Source of the DNA: Grammothele lineata
Taxonomy: Eukaryota > Basidiomycota > Agaricomycetes > Polyporales > Polyporaceae
Direction of reading: 5' to 3'
DNA: 64,000 nucleotides
Assembly: GCA_002150815.3 (NCBI GenBank)
Contig: NDFF03000329.1
Span: 186,001-250,000, forward strand
Position numbers and translations under genes: made by a program. The notes below the pieces were generated by a model. The model did not search any database and was not told the DNA's origin. It saw nothing but the letters and a program-made list of their open reading frames with translations. Positions 1 through 10,280 of this stretch are shown here, in pieces (position 1 is the stretch's first letter; each line of letters opens with the position of its first letter).

Positions 1-609
1 TTCGCAGTGATCTCCGCAGTAATAACTGCCGCCGCCTCGCCTTTATGCAAGATATTGACCAAAGACGCCTCCTGTCGCAAAGCATTGATCTGCTCCTCCA
101 GATCCAACACCGCGTTCATCGCATCACGCTTCCGCCGTAAGAGCGCGTCCATGAAGTCCAGCCCCATCGTGCCGCTGTTTGCAGCAGCGTGCGCGAGCTC
201 ATCGACGAGGGCGATCTCCTCTTCGCGGACTGTGCGTTCGGCCTTGAGTCGCTTCTCCTTTGAGGCAAGGTCACCCAGCTGTCGAACTGGCTTGCTTGAG
301 CCGGTCCCGTTGCCTTGGGTGAGGCGCGTGGTGCAGGAGATGGACGAAAGATACGCGTCCCGGCCGAGTCCCTGGATTCGAGAAGATTCACTGTTGACAT
401 AGGTGGCGATATTGTAGATTTCGAGTACGTTGTTGCCGCTCTGGTCAGCCAGGTCGGTGAAAATGTTCGCGTTAAGTAGACAGCTGGCTCACCTTGAGCT
501 GCACTGGGAATTCTCGGACGACTTGCGCAGTCGAGGACTCGAAGATAGTGACGGACTTGACGGGGTGCTCCGACGCGTCCAGGTGAACGGTTCCAGCAGC
601 CAACATCAT
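1..609 (-). CDS. DUF4139-family protein, 5' part (paralog 4, cut by window edge)
   Basis: This is the N-terminal part of a protein of the same family as the three tandem genes at 32-39.5 kb. Exon 1 runs 609 to 493 and starts with two adjacent ATGs (609 and 606). It encodes HPVKSVTIFESSTAQV and ends VQLK before a GTGAGC donor. Exon 2 starts at 440 (acceptor CAG) with SGNNVLEIYNIATYV and reads off the window without a stop. It covers the GLGRDAYL...SISC segment and a charged coiled coil (ASKEKRLKAERTVREEEIALV, then DFMDALLRRKRDAMN). The phase-0 intron after the first about 39 residues sits at the same place in all four paralogs. The family is known as DUF4139 with an N-terminal DUF4140-like region, and no molecular function is established. 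The beta-rich C-terminal half lies outside the window, so intactness is unknown. Confidence 0.85.
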
Positions 610-665
610 CGCCGACTGTGAGTGGAAAACAGCGGTGAGGGCTACGAACGGTTCAGCCGACTATT

Positions 666-673
666 TTTATATA
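666..673 (-). promoter_or_regulatory. TATA box of DUF4139 paralog 4
   Basis: Read on the minus strand this is TATATAAA, about 60 bases upstream of the first ATG (609) of the DUF4139 gene. Position and sequence fit a core promoter. No transcription start is visible. Confidence 0.45.
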
Positions 674-1174
674 CCAGTCTTCGCGCGGAGAGCCGAGACC
701 AGTGCTGCTGCGATCCGCCGGCGGACTGTGCGCCTGCGCCGCGGGAGTTTCGTAAGCCTTGACATACGGCGCAGAATACGGACTTAATATGGCGCAGAAA
801 GTCTTTGACGAGGCCGAGAGACGCAGTCTCTTCCACGATACTACTGCGGCAGCGATGTGTTCAACGTCTTCTCCCGGTAGGCGTTTGTGTCGTGTAGGCA
901 TTGTATTGCGGACTTGGATCGAACGCGCCATGCTATACAATCCAAACATCAGACACGGCGATGGATGCTAGCGGAGAGACCTACTGGGACGCTGGATGCT
1001 AACCTGGCCGATACCGACGGATCAACTTGAATACGAGACTGAGCAACGTTGTTCTTCGCAATTACAACAGAGAAGCTTCAAGTCGGTCCTCGAACGGTGA
1101 AGAAGAAAGTCCGGTGACAAGAAACCCAACGATGAGATAAAACGATCATACAGTATTAATAGCATCTACACGAG
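674..1174. other. Intergenic
   Basis: This stretch holds the upstream region of the DUF4139 gene and the 3' flank of the CK2 beta gene. Short open frames here have no recognisable domain and no splice support. I see no RNA gene. Confidence 0.4.
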
Positions 1175-2125
1175 TCACGCATTCTCTTCCAGCTCCTCCA
1201 GCCGCCCGATCTGTCTGTTGGGCGGAAACGCCACGCGTCAGCCCAGCTCTTCGTGACAGAAACACATCATGCACCTATCTCTTACCGCCTCCTGCCATCG
1301 CTGCAGCTTCGCGATCTCGTTCACCTGGAACCCAAAGATCCTTGGGCGGTACCTGTCCGCCTTGAGCGCCACCGCTGCCGTGCTCGCCGCCTCGCCCACG
1401 CCCTCCGCTGCCGCGTCCTGCTCTTCCCGTACCCTCCGGCTCCGCCTGCTGCCCTCAACGTCTGCACCGCGCCCCGGTACCCCAAGCTCGACGGGACCGC
1501 TCTTGGGCGGGATGAGGTTCGGGTATACGAGGAAGAGGAGATGGGGGAAGGAAGTGCCGAAGTACGCGCCGTCGATGGAACCGTGTCTGGAGGACTTGGG
1601 CGAGTAGATGTCTTCGCAACGGCCGCAGTAGAGCTTGACGGACTTTTCGTAGGGAACGTCGGTCAGCCCAACGGGAAGGAGCGGCTGTGACTGACACAGC
1701 ACGCGCGGGCAGCGGCCGAAGTCGGCGCGCTTATATTTCTCGAGCTGTACCGGGGAAGGGGGAGGAGCGTGTTGGGTGGGCTCGAGGAAGGCTGATGGGT
1801 AGGAGGACATACCATCTTTGCCAGACCTCGCGCAGTTACTATCCATCGTGCGTGAATGAGACCGTATAGGAGTCGTGCTTGCAGGTCAAGGTTTCCCCGC
1901 AGGTCGTCTTGGATGTCTTCGTCTACTCCAGCGGGAGTCAGGAAAGAAGTAAGCACAGAAGAGATGGCCAGACACACCCAAGTTGTCCGTGATCATGTCC
2001 AACGCCTGCGCGTAATGCTGCACCTCCGTATTCAGGCCGGTGAGGTTGAACCTGTCGAGGATGTAGTCCTCCTCCACCTCGCAGAAGTATTCGTTGCCTT
2101 TTGACGACAAAAACCAGGAGATCCA
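1175..2125 (-). CDS. CKB1: Casein kinase II regulatory (beta) subunit
   Basis: Regulatory beta subunit of protein kinase CK2, which dimerises through a zinc finger and docks two catalytic alpha subunits. Exons read 2125-1978, 1922-1813, 1744-1275 and 1214-1175, all with GT-AG introns. Landmarks are [31 protein letters not shown], the [11 protein letters not shown] helix, zinc ligands CPRVLC and LYCGRC, the YGTSFPH-like strand [10 protein letters not shown], and the C-terminal [19 protein letters not shown]. An insert of about 45 residues, rich in Ala, Glu and Arg, follows PPKSGP and is variable in fungi. The first exon is unresolved. An upstream segment near 2230-2270 encodes EEVSTGSGSDYS, the expected acidic N-terminus, but it has no in-frame ATG and the only GT donor puts it out of frame with WISWF. 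An alternative first exon from an ATG near 2325 joins in phase but looks unlike the family. Confidence 0.85.
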
Positions 2126-2329
2126 CTACGAGATGTCAGAGGTGGAGATGAGAACATGCTCCCAGGGCACTATACCGAGCTTTCGGTGACTTAGTACGCG
2201 TGTATGTGGGAGGACTTCAGCTACTCACTTCGAATAGTCGGATCCGGATCCCGTCGAAACTTCTTCCACTACGAAGCCATGAGGAGAGGTTCAATAATGA
2301 GTGGCATTCATAAAAGAGCGCATACATAC

Positions 2330-2722
2330 TCTTCGAGACGACGCGGGGGCAAGGACGGGGCGGAGAGGGCGGAGGGAGAAGGCGAGTGGTGGGAGAAGGG
2401 AAGCAAAGTGCGAATTTGACGGTGTTACTAGTGATCCGATCAGCTTAGATGTGCTATTATTACTTTCCACTTACTGGCTACTTATAGCTGGCTACAAAGC
2501 TAATAACTCCATTTAAAGATGCTATAAGTGAAGTCTGTTACGCATTGATACCAGCCTCAGAATCAGGTAAACGGAGTGCTAAAGCATTCCTGCCTCGCTG
2601 ATTCGCTCTGTTCACACTCTGCCTCTCCCCGCATCTAACTGTCCTACCTCTCACCGTCTTTTGTCTGGCTTCCTTCGACCTCCTATGAAACAAGTTCTGC
2701 TATAATTCTCTGGCTCTAGCGC
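2330..2722. other. Intergenic, promoter region of the GUP1-like gene
   Basis: Moderately AT-rich sequence between the divergent CK2 beta and GUP1-like genes, with pyrimidine-rich stretches just upstream of the ATG at 2723 and GCTATAATTC at about 2699. I see no gene in it. Confidence 0.4.
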
Positions 2723-5026
2723 ATGCTCGGCGACCTCCGCGTCCCAATGCCCTCCGACCTGCGCTCGAAAGACGCAGCAGTCTTCGAGCTGGACTCGCCG
2801 CCGCTCTCACACCGCCCGAAAGGCCTCGCCCAGCTCACCATCGATATTCCCTCATCGTACAACGCGAAACTTAGGGCAGAGCCGCATCCACCACCGCGAT
2901 GGAGGACGCCGGAGTTCATGTGTTACTATGTCGTGTTTGCGTTCGCGCTGCCGCTCATGGCATGGATCCCGTACCGGCTCAGTTCGCGTGAGTCACTGCT
3001 CTTGCTGTATATGCATATGCGAGTGCTCATCATGGAACGACGTGGCCAGCATCACATCCCAACTACTCATTCTATGAGAGCTCACTGTCTGACGGGTGGC
3101 TATTTGGCCGGCGAGTGGTGAGTCCGCATCTTCCTTCCCACTCGCGCAACGGCCTGATGGCTCCGCGCCGCAGGACAACAGCGACCGACAATACCGCGCC
3201 TTCCGAAACGGTCTTTTGCCCCTCGTTCTCCTCGCCTCCACCTTCCTCGCGCTCAAACAACTCTATATCTTCCTGGCGCGTTTCGCGCGACCCGCATCCT
3301 CATCCCGCACCTCCACGAACAACCTCTCCCTCGTCCCTTTCACTGCCGGGTTCGCCGTGCTGATGCTCTTCGGGCTGCACGGCGCGAGCGCGTTCAAAGT
3401 CCTCGCGATCCTCTCCGCGAACTACGCGCTTGCGCGGACGACCGGGGGCCACCGTGTCGCACCGCTCCTCGCATGGGTATTCAATGCGGCCGTGCTGTTC
3501 GCGAACGAGCGAAACGGAGGATACCGTTTCGCTGCTCTACATCCTGTGCTTGCTACTCTGGTAAGTCTTGTGTCTTCTTTTTTCGTGAGTCGCGCACTTG
3601 AATGATACTAAGCTTGCTTCCTGTAGGACGCGTGGGAGGGTATCTATCCGCGGTGGCACGTAAGCTTCAACATCACTATGCTCCGGCTCGTGTCGTTCGA
3701 TATGGACTATTACTGGGCGCATCACCGTACGGGCATACCAGACGTGAGCCTTGCGTGCGTTGAGCTTCGCGCATAAGCTGATGGAAGGATAGACAGGCGG
3801 CGCGCTGAGCGACAAGCAGAGACCGCGCGTTGACCACGACCTCGAGACGTACTCGTACTTGAACTACATTGCATACGCGGTGTATCCCCCACTGTATATC
3901 GCAGGGCCGATCATGACGTTCAACGACTTCATGTGGCAGGTACGTTCCCGAAGGCGGCCATCTGGCTACGTAGTCTGACGAGGTCGATTGTAGCTCAAAC
4001 GACCATCAGGGATCAATTGGAGGTATACGTTGGGTTATCTCGTCCGCTTCGTCGTGTGCATCATGACGCTCGAGTTCATCCTGCACTTCATGTACGTCGT
4101 CGCCATCAAGGACCGGAAGGCTTGGGTAGGATACTCCGCCGCCGAGCTCTGCATGGTCGGGTTCTGGAACCTCATCGTCGTGTGGCTCAAGGTCCGCCTC
4201 TATCCCCTACATTTTCTCCTCTCCATCTTCTCATCCACATCTACAGCTCCTCGTCCCATGGCGCTTCTTCCGTCTCTGGGCCCTCGCCGACGGCATCGAC
4301 CCCCCAGAGAACATGGTGCGCTGCATGGCGAACAACTACTCCACGCTCGGCTTCTGGCGCGCCTGGCACCGCTCCTACAACCTCTGGATCACGCGCTACA
4401 TCTACATCCCCCTCGGGGGCGGGCGGAACCGGCTCGTGACGACCGTGCTCGTGTTTTCGTTCGTGGCGCTCTGGCACGACCTGTCCTTCCGGCTGCTCGC
4501 GTGGGGCTGGCTCGTGAGCTTGTTCATAGTGCCTGAGGTCGCTGCGCGGTTTTTGCTGCCGCCGTCGAAGGTGCGTCCCTCGCCGGTTCGACCCCGCTCC
4601 GTGTTTGTGGTATGAAGGCTTACTGGGCTGCTCTGTTCAGTACGGGAACGCCTCGTGGTATCGACATGTCTGCGCGGCGGGCGCCGTGCTCAATATCCTG
4701 ATGATGATGGCCGCGAACCTCGTTGGGTTCGTCATTGGCACGGATGGGATGCAGTACATGCTCCGCCAGATCGCCGACAGTTGGGACGGTGAGTTTTTGC
4801 AATGGTTTTTCCTTGGATGGCGGAAAGTTGTCCTTACGATTCGACGGTGTCTTGGATGCACAGGACTGAAGTTCATGGTCGTGGCGTGTGCGTGCTTGTT
4901 CGTTGGAGTGCAGGTGATGTTTGAGTATCGGTAAGTACTCGTGCACTATCGCTACATCCCGCGCCCTGTGTTCATTTGAGCTATAGGGAAGAGGAGGAGA
5001 GGCAGGGCATCTACCGGAAATGTTAG
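2723..5026 (+). CDS. GUP1: GUP1-like MBOAT membrane-bound O-acyltransferase
   Basis: Multi-pass ER membrane protein of the MBOAT family, similar to yeast Gup1, which remodels GPI-anchor lipids and was first linked to glycerol uptake. Ten exons can be joined: 2723-2987, 3050-3117, 3174-3560, 3627-3743, 3793-3939, 3994-4191, 4247-4570, 4641-4788, 4864-4930 and 4987-5026. Family landmarks are the extracytoplasmic [23 protein letters not shown] segment, [37 protein letters not shown], and the active-site region [20 protein letters not shown]. The second conserved histidine lies in FVALWHDL. At least ten hydrophobic segments are evident. The protein ends in a short charged tail, [13 protein letters not shown]. 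Every join keeps frame, so the gene looks intact. Specific acyl substrate is inferred from the family only. Confidence 0.9.
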
Positions 5027-5383
5027 ACCTGGGACAGTGTTACATCTGCCGTCATCGCATATAACTTATTAGGTTTACGAGTTCACTCGCGCTAGATGCA
5101 TCCTTGGAAGTGGAGATTACGACAGTATGTGCACAGGCTCGCACAAATTTCCCCGCCCCAACGGATAGAAAGACGCCAGTTGTATTAGGGTTCCTCTTCG
5201 ACCAGTATGTAGGCCATGCGTCGTTGGGTTCCGCTGACATCTGTACCTGGGTGACGCGGCCTTGGACTCTCAGAGACCTGCCATGAGAGGGTAACGACCG
5301 TTCTCCGCACCTACCATCCCACCTGCTGCCAGTCCTCACCGACGCCGTTGCTCTCAGCACCCTCCACGCAGTCCCTCGCCGAT
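5027..5383. other. Intergenic
   Basis: Space between the co-oriented GUP1-like gene and the next gene, presumably terminator and promoter. Short frames on both strands lack recognisable domains. Confidence 0.4.
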
Positions 5384-6385
5384 ATGTCTGCAATCATCCA
5401 ACGCTCTCCCGCTTCCCGGGTGTTCAAGGACAACGCCTCAGCACCCTCGACCCAGATCGCCTCTCAATCTCTCATTACCACCAACGCTCGTAAGAATACC
5501 AACACGGCCAGATTCGAGCGTCTCGTGCCGGACCTCGACACGCTCAAGACGTCCCTTCGAGTGCTCAGTACCGTCGCGGGCGCATGCCCAGGACCTGTGA
5601 AGGAGGTGGCGGAGAAGCTGCTCGAAATCGTTGAAGCTGCCGAAGTAAGTCTACCTTATGACCTTATCTGCCCGTGGCAGCACTAATAGAGCGGAAACTG
5701 CACACAGACCGCAAAGGAAAACAGGGAAGAGGCCAGCGAGCTCTTCAAGCACGCGCGCGACGTTGTTGCGATCATCACGACTGCCACGCTCTCCCTGCCA
5801 TCCGGCGCTAGAGACGAACAGTTCGAGAATGCCATCGAAGGGTTGTTGGGGTGCGTACTAAGTAAACATGTTGACAAATCGTCGACTAATGCAGATAGTT
5901 TAGAACCCTCGTTGGCATTTGCGAGGACATTCGACAGCTGGGGCTCACAAACGGTCTCAGTCGGATATTGAGAAAGGACAAGCACACCGATAAACTCAAG
6001 AAGAGTACACGTACACTTGGGCATGCTATCACTGTCTTTCGGGTATGTGGCCACAACCAGCCTCTCCGTATTCTTCAGTAGACGATCTGACATGCACGGT
6101 ATGGCAGACTCACGACGGCATCAGCAAACGTATTCTCGACGCCCGCAATCACGACGAGCTCATAGCGAAACTCGACTTTCTGACGCTTCACGTGCTCGCC
6201 CTCACGGAGCACCTTCCTCGTGAGAGTCCGAGACACCGCCGCGGGGGTGGTGGCGTTCCTGGTAAGAACCCAAATACCCTTCAATTCAGGGCGGGTATCA
6301 GCTAACAGGGTTCCATGATTTTGTAGTATGCCTGCAGGCAGCTTTTTTTTTTTCACCGTATAGCCTCCTCAGTATCTGGATATAG
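5384..6385 (+). CDS. Small MLKL-NTD/HeLo-like four-helix-bundle protein
   Basis: Five exons join in frame (5384-5644, 5708-5850, 5904-6042, 6108-6261, 6327-6385) to give about 251 residues. After a disordered N-terminus of about 45 residues comes an all-helical region: FERLVPDLDTLKTSLRVLS, PVKEVAEKLLEIVEAAE, ELFKHARDVVAIITTATL, then NAIEGLLGTLVGICEDIR and a basic RILRKDKHTDKLKK segment. This layout resembles the MLKL N-terminal (HeLo-like) adaptor domain common in Agaricomycete NLR, kinase and stand-alone proteins, where it can be a membrane-active cell-death or adaptor module. There is no NACHT, kinase or repeat domain here. The tail is odd: a short last exon encodes a phenylalanine run from an 11-T tract and then stops. 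It could be a truncated copy of a larger receptor. Assignment is by helix pattern, without sequence comparison. Confidence 0.6.
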
Positions 6386-7756
6386 ACTCGTATCCAGTCT
6401 CCACTTGGCACCTGCGATATATGTTGGGCGTGGGACAGGTCAGAGGAGCGAAGGGCGCGGTTTGAGCGGGTTGGATACTAGTATGGGTGCGTGGTATGTG
6501 ATCGTCCTCCACCAAGGCGTCTGGTGACGAGACTAATCTGGATACCGTAGAGTTGATTAGTGTGACGGTCTCCGGGCCGTCACCACGTGCCTCACGGACA
6601 CTGACTCCCATGGGCACTGTCTCGCGCGTCTCCGTTCCCGGTCTCGTCCTGTACTCGCTTCCCGTCTCGTTCGCATCCCGTTCCGTCTCCGTTCATGCTC
6701 ATACTCTCCGTACGTTATGCACACTCTCCGTTTTCATTCTATCGACTCCGTCTTGTTCTACCATGTATATTACACGCGCCCGTTCGCCGAGAATCCTCGG
6801 CGAACCAACTTGTATCTTTCCGCTTCCAGCTCCTGTCCGTCCGACTCCCCGACTTCCGACCCTCCAGTTCTCTCGCGCGCGTCCGCGCGTTCTAGTCTCC
6901 CTTACTCGTGATCTCGTCCCGCGGACCCTCACAATTAGTCAACTCCCTCATAAGGGATACCCCACCTAGGGCTCGCCCTGCGATAAGCTATAGGGTTGGG
7001 CCTATCCGGAGTTTGACTACATAGGAGAACTCATCGAGACCTATTACCCTATAGCCTTCACTTTAGTTGAAGGGGAAAACATAGACCCCTGTACTCGCGC
7101 CGAGGGGTATCCCTTATGAGGGAGTTGACTGTATGTAGTCCTGTGTCTCTCCCTACTACTAGCTATAGAACGGAAAGACATTCAATGTTCTCCTTGTTTC
7201 CTCGTCTTCTGAGTCTAAATCCTAATGCCTCGTATATAGCTAGCCTCCTGTAGCTGTCGTTCTACTTTGTGCTATCCGGGGAGCACATCGCCTCTGATTG
7301 TTTGGCTATCTGTATTGCCTAGGACTTTGAGCGCTCGCAAGCCGATAAGGCTGCTCCCGCTGTTTTGATTCCTCGTTTTACGCCTTTTACTAGTAGGCCC
7401 GTGCCCTATGGTAGGTGTCCTACACTACCGCGTTATCATAATCGTCTCCTGTGACTTCTCAACCTCATGCTCAGCAAAAACATGGTTGTCCCGAGGGAAT
7501 CTACATACTCACGCATTCGAACGAGGTTAAACTTGAAGCGGAAACGTTAGGCGTGGGACGGCGCTTACTATGCGGGGCATGATGCCCGTTGTAGACGCAG
7601 CAGCGCCCTCTATGTACGCAGACCCCATCGACTAGTACACCATCACTGTCCTCCGCTCCTTCCTCTTCGCCTTCACCGCCATCCTCTTCGTCTCTCCATT
7701 AGCCTTCTTCCACCACGTCAGCCCGCCGCCCATACCCCGCCTCCACCGCCAGCCCA
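6386..7756. other. Long intergenic region with repeat debris
   Basis: About 1.4 kb without a convincing gene. 6540-6930 is strongly pyrimidine-biased with repeated TCTCCGT-like words. 6937-7130 is a separate inverted-repeat element. 7140-7620 is closer to balanced composition and carries no recognisable domain. The end of the stretch is a CT-rich promoter for the gene starting at 7757. Confidence 0.4.
6937..7130. repeat. 194-bp MITE-like element with 27-bp perfect terminal inverted repeats
   Basis: Positions 6937-6963 are exactly inverted at 7104-7130 (27/27). The arms begin AGTCAACTCCCTCATAAGGG. Inside, CTATAGGGT (about 6988) is mirrored by ACCCTATAG (about 7046), so the whole element could fold back as a hairpin. 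It has no coding capacity. A target-site duplication is not clear. The flanks read ...ACAATT and GTATGT, and a TA or TNA site is possible only if one arm end has mutated. Size and termini fit a non-autonomous DNA transposon. Confidence 0.75.
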
Positions 7757-8306
7757 ATGGCCTCCTACGCCTACGACCGCCTCCCGACTTCAGACGACGA
7801 GAAGCGGCGGTCCGGCGCCGTGCGCGAGCAGCCCACGAGCGACGTGCACGAGCTCCACCGCCGCCTCGCGCGCGACCCGCGCTTCAACCCCGAGCCGCCC
7901 TCGGCGTGGAAGCGGCTCGCGCTCGTCCTCTTCCTCATCGGGCTCTGCTGGCTTGGGATCCGGCTCAGGTTGGCGGCTATCCCTGGTCAGAGCGAGACAC
8001 CGGTCGTGCATGCGAACAGGTGAGCGGTCTTTCGTTTGTAAATCAGGCGTGGAGGCCCGCTGGTGCACCTGTCCGAGGTGGACAAGGTGGGATGGGGAAT
8101 GACGGATGGAGAGGGCGAGGAGAGGGGCGGCGTGCGGCTGGTACGGATGTGTGTGCGAGACAAGCGGAGCTGAGCACGCAGGCCGGGTTTGTGACTGCAG
8201 GTACTCGAACGAATACAAGTTCCGCCCCGCTGCGAGCCCTATAATCACTGAGAAACTCCAGGACGGCCGCACCCGCGTCCGCGGCGCTGCGCCCACTATC
8301 CGGTGA
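7757..8306 (+). CDS. Small single-pass membrane protein, conserved type of unknown function
   Basis: Two exons, 7757-8019 and 8201-8306, join across a 181-nt intron to give about 122 residues. The N-terminal half is charged and cytosolic in style (YDRLPTSDDEKRRSG, HRRLARDPRFNPEPPSAWKR). One transmembrane segment follows, LALVLFLIGLCWLGIRLRL. The short C-terminal part reads YSNEYKFRPAASPIITE and GRTRVRGAAPTIR. A small protein with the same layout (one membrane span, then a YS-EYKFRPAASP-IT motif) seems to recur in other basidiomycetes, judged from memory and not searched. The function is unknown. Confidence 0.7.
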
Positions 8307-8917
8307 AGGTACGTCTCCCTTTGTTCTCTCCGGTCCCCAGTCGGTACGTGGGTCTCATGCGTGCACCTCTTCGCAGCACGCTCTTTCCTTGAGCTGTTTG
8401 CTCCTATCTGGACTCTGGACTGGACTCTCGGTCGAGTCTCCTTCTACCCCATCCCTCTACCCCGACCTATCGACGTCTGGCTCTTCTATCTCCTCTGTCG
8501 TACATTCCTTACTATATCGTGGCGTCGTTGCAATAGGTCATTCAATTTATTGAAGAAGTACTGATGTCAGCCGACGTCGGCCTGCAATCGACTCACTATG
8601 CTCCCCGCACATCGTCCTACCAGGTCGATGACGGGTAGCATATCCCGATCGGTGCGGTCCGTTAAGCGCCCTGTCGTCATGATCCGCCGCTCTTGCTCAT
8701 CGGTCGTCAGTCGCCGTCGCCAACACACTCAGACGCGCCACGCAATAATTCTGTTTCTCTCCGTTCCAGTGGATTGCAAAAAAAGGAGCGAGCTAACGGT
8801 ACAAAGTGTGTTTTATGCAGCAAAGGGATGGACTAGGGTTGGGGGTATCACAGCTGTAGCTTATAGAGGAACCGCACGAACTCGCGCGCGGCGGAATACG
8901 ACTAAGCAAGGGTGCGC
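8307..8917. other. Intergenic between convergent genes
   Basis: 3' flanks of the small membrane-protein gene (+) and the HsbA gene (-). A long plus-strand open frame crosses 8598-10124, but it is the antisense shadow of the HsbA coding region. Confidence 0.45.
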
Positions 8918-10280
8918 TTACGCGACACCCTTGGAGGCCGCACCCGCGCTCTTGGTGTCGGTCGCGATGTTCGTTTTAAGCTTAGTCCTACAACGCCAAC
9001 CAAAATCAGCAACGACGCTCCCCAGAACAGACGAAGAGACGAAGGAAGAAAGACACGTACTGCTCCGTAGTGATCTGGCTCTCGATCGAGGACGTGTCCG
9101 CGCCGCTCGCCTTGGCCTTGGCGAGCTTGATCTGCAGCACCTGGACCTCGCCCGTGAGCTTGAGGACCTTGTTCTGGATCTTGCCGACCTGGAGCGCGTC
9201 CGCGGCCGCCCCACTGGCGGCCGCGATCGCCGGGTTGAACTTGTCCGTCTCCGCGGACTCGGCGGCCTCGCGCATGGTGTTCATGTTGGTCGCGACGGAG
9301 TCGTCGAGCGTGGCGAGGTCGAGCCCGGCGAGGGGCGTGACGAAGACGGCCTCGGCTTTGGCCTTGGCGTCGCCGGCGGTGCCGTCGGAGATCTGGAACG
9401 AGGCGTAGCTAAGAGAGAAGACGTCAGGAGGGCAAGGACGAGGCGGCACGGAGAGGGTGCTCACTCCTGGACAGGGAAGGAGAAGGCGGAAGCGTCGGAG
9501 CCGCCGGTCGCAACGGCGTCGGAAGCGGACGCGGTGGCGCTCGCAGTGGCCTTGGCGGACTTGGTCTTCGTGGACGACTTGGTCTTCGCCGCCTTCGTCG
9601 AGGACGACGACGCCACGGAGGACGATGCCGCCGAAGACGACGCCGCGGCCGAGGACGACGCATCGCTCGCGTCGCTCGAAGACGCCGCCGCAGACGACGC
9701 GGAGCCGCCAGTAACGCCCTGGGACGCCTCGCCCGCCGCAGCCTTGTCCGTCGCGATGTTCTTCGTGAGCTTCGTCTGCTCCTCCGTGATCTTGCTCTCG
9801 ATGTCGGACGTATCATCCCCGCTCGCCTTGGCCTGCGCGAGCTGGATCTGGAGCGCCTGCACCTCCCCGGTGAGCTTGAGCACCTTGTTCTTGATCTTGC
9901 CGTTCGAGAGCGCGGTCTCGGCGTCGCCCGACGCGGCGGCGATCGCGGGGTTGAACTGGTCCGTCTCCGCGGACTCGGCGGCCTCGCGCATGGTCTGCAC
10001 GGCCTTGAGCGTGGCGGAGTCGACGGTGGAGAGGTCGACGCCGTCGAAGGGCGTCACGAATACGGCGTTCGCTTCGGCCTCGGCGTTGCCTGCGGTGCCG
10101 TCCGAGATCTGGAAGTCGGCGTAGCTGAAAAGAGGAACACATGTTAGGGTGGGCGCGCACGAAAGATCGATGGGAGGGTACTCACGCTTGCTCCGTGAAC
10201 GCGCGGCGCGAGAAGCGCAGGGGTGCGGCGGCAGCGAGGCCACCGAGGGCGACGACAATGACGGAAATGAGTCTGACCAT
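8918..10280 (-). CDS. Secreted protein with two tandem HsbA (hydrophobic surface binding) domains
   Basis: Four exons (10280-10186, 10124-9465, 9408-9061, 8987-8918) give 390 residues. Residues 1-19 form a signal peptide (VRLISVIVVALGGLAAAAP), followed by a short pro-like stretch. The first HsbA domain (about 32-165) starts YADFQISDGTAG and includes TMREAAESAETDQFNPAIAA and KVLKLTGEVQALQIQLAQA. A Ser/Ala/Thr/Lys-rich linker of about 85 residues follows. The second HsbA domain (about 252-390) starts YASFQISDGTAG and ends SKGVA. HsbA proteins bind hydrophobic surfaces and recruit secreted lipases or cutinases. Most carry a single domain, so the duplication could give two-point binding. The middle intron donor overlaps a stop: the exon reads CAG GA then GTGAGC, so an unspliced message ends in PVQE after one domain. 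Confidence 0.85.

Noticed and set aside
4576..4600. GGTTCGACCCC as a tRNA T-loop
   Set aside because: It lies in a 70-nt intron of the GUP1-like gene with no A box or acceptor stem around it.
8598..10124. 508-residue plus-strand open frame
   Set aside because: It is antisense to the HsbA exons. It arises from GC-biased third positions and repetitive Ser/Ala codons and crosses the true introns without sense.
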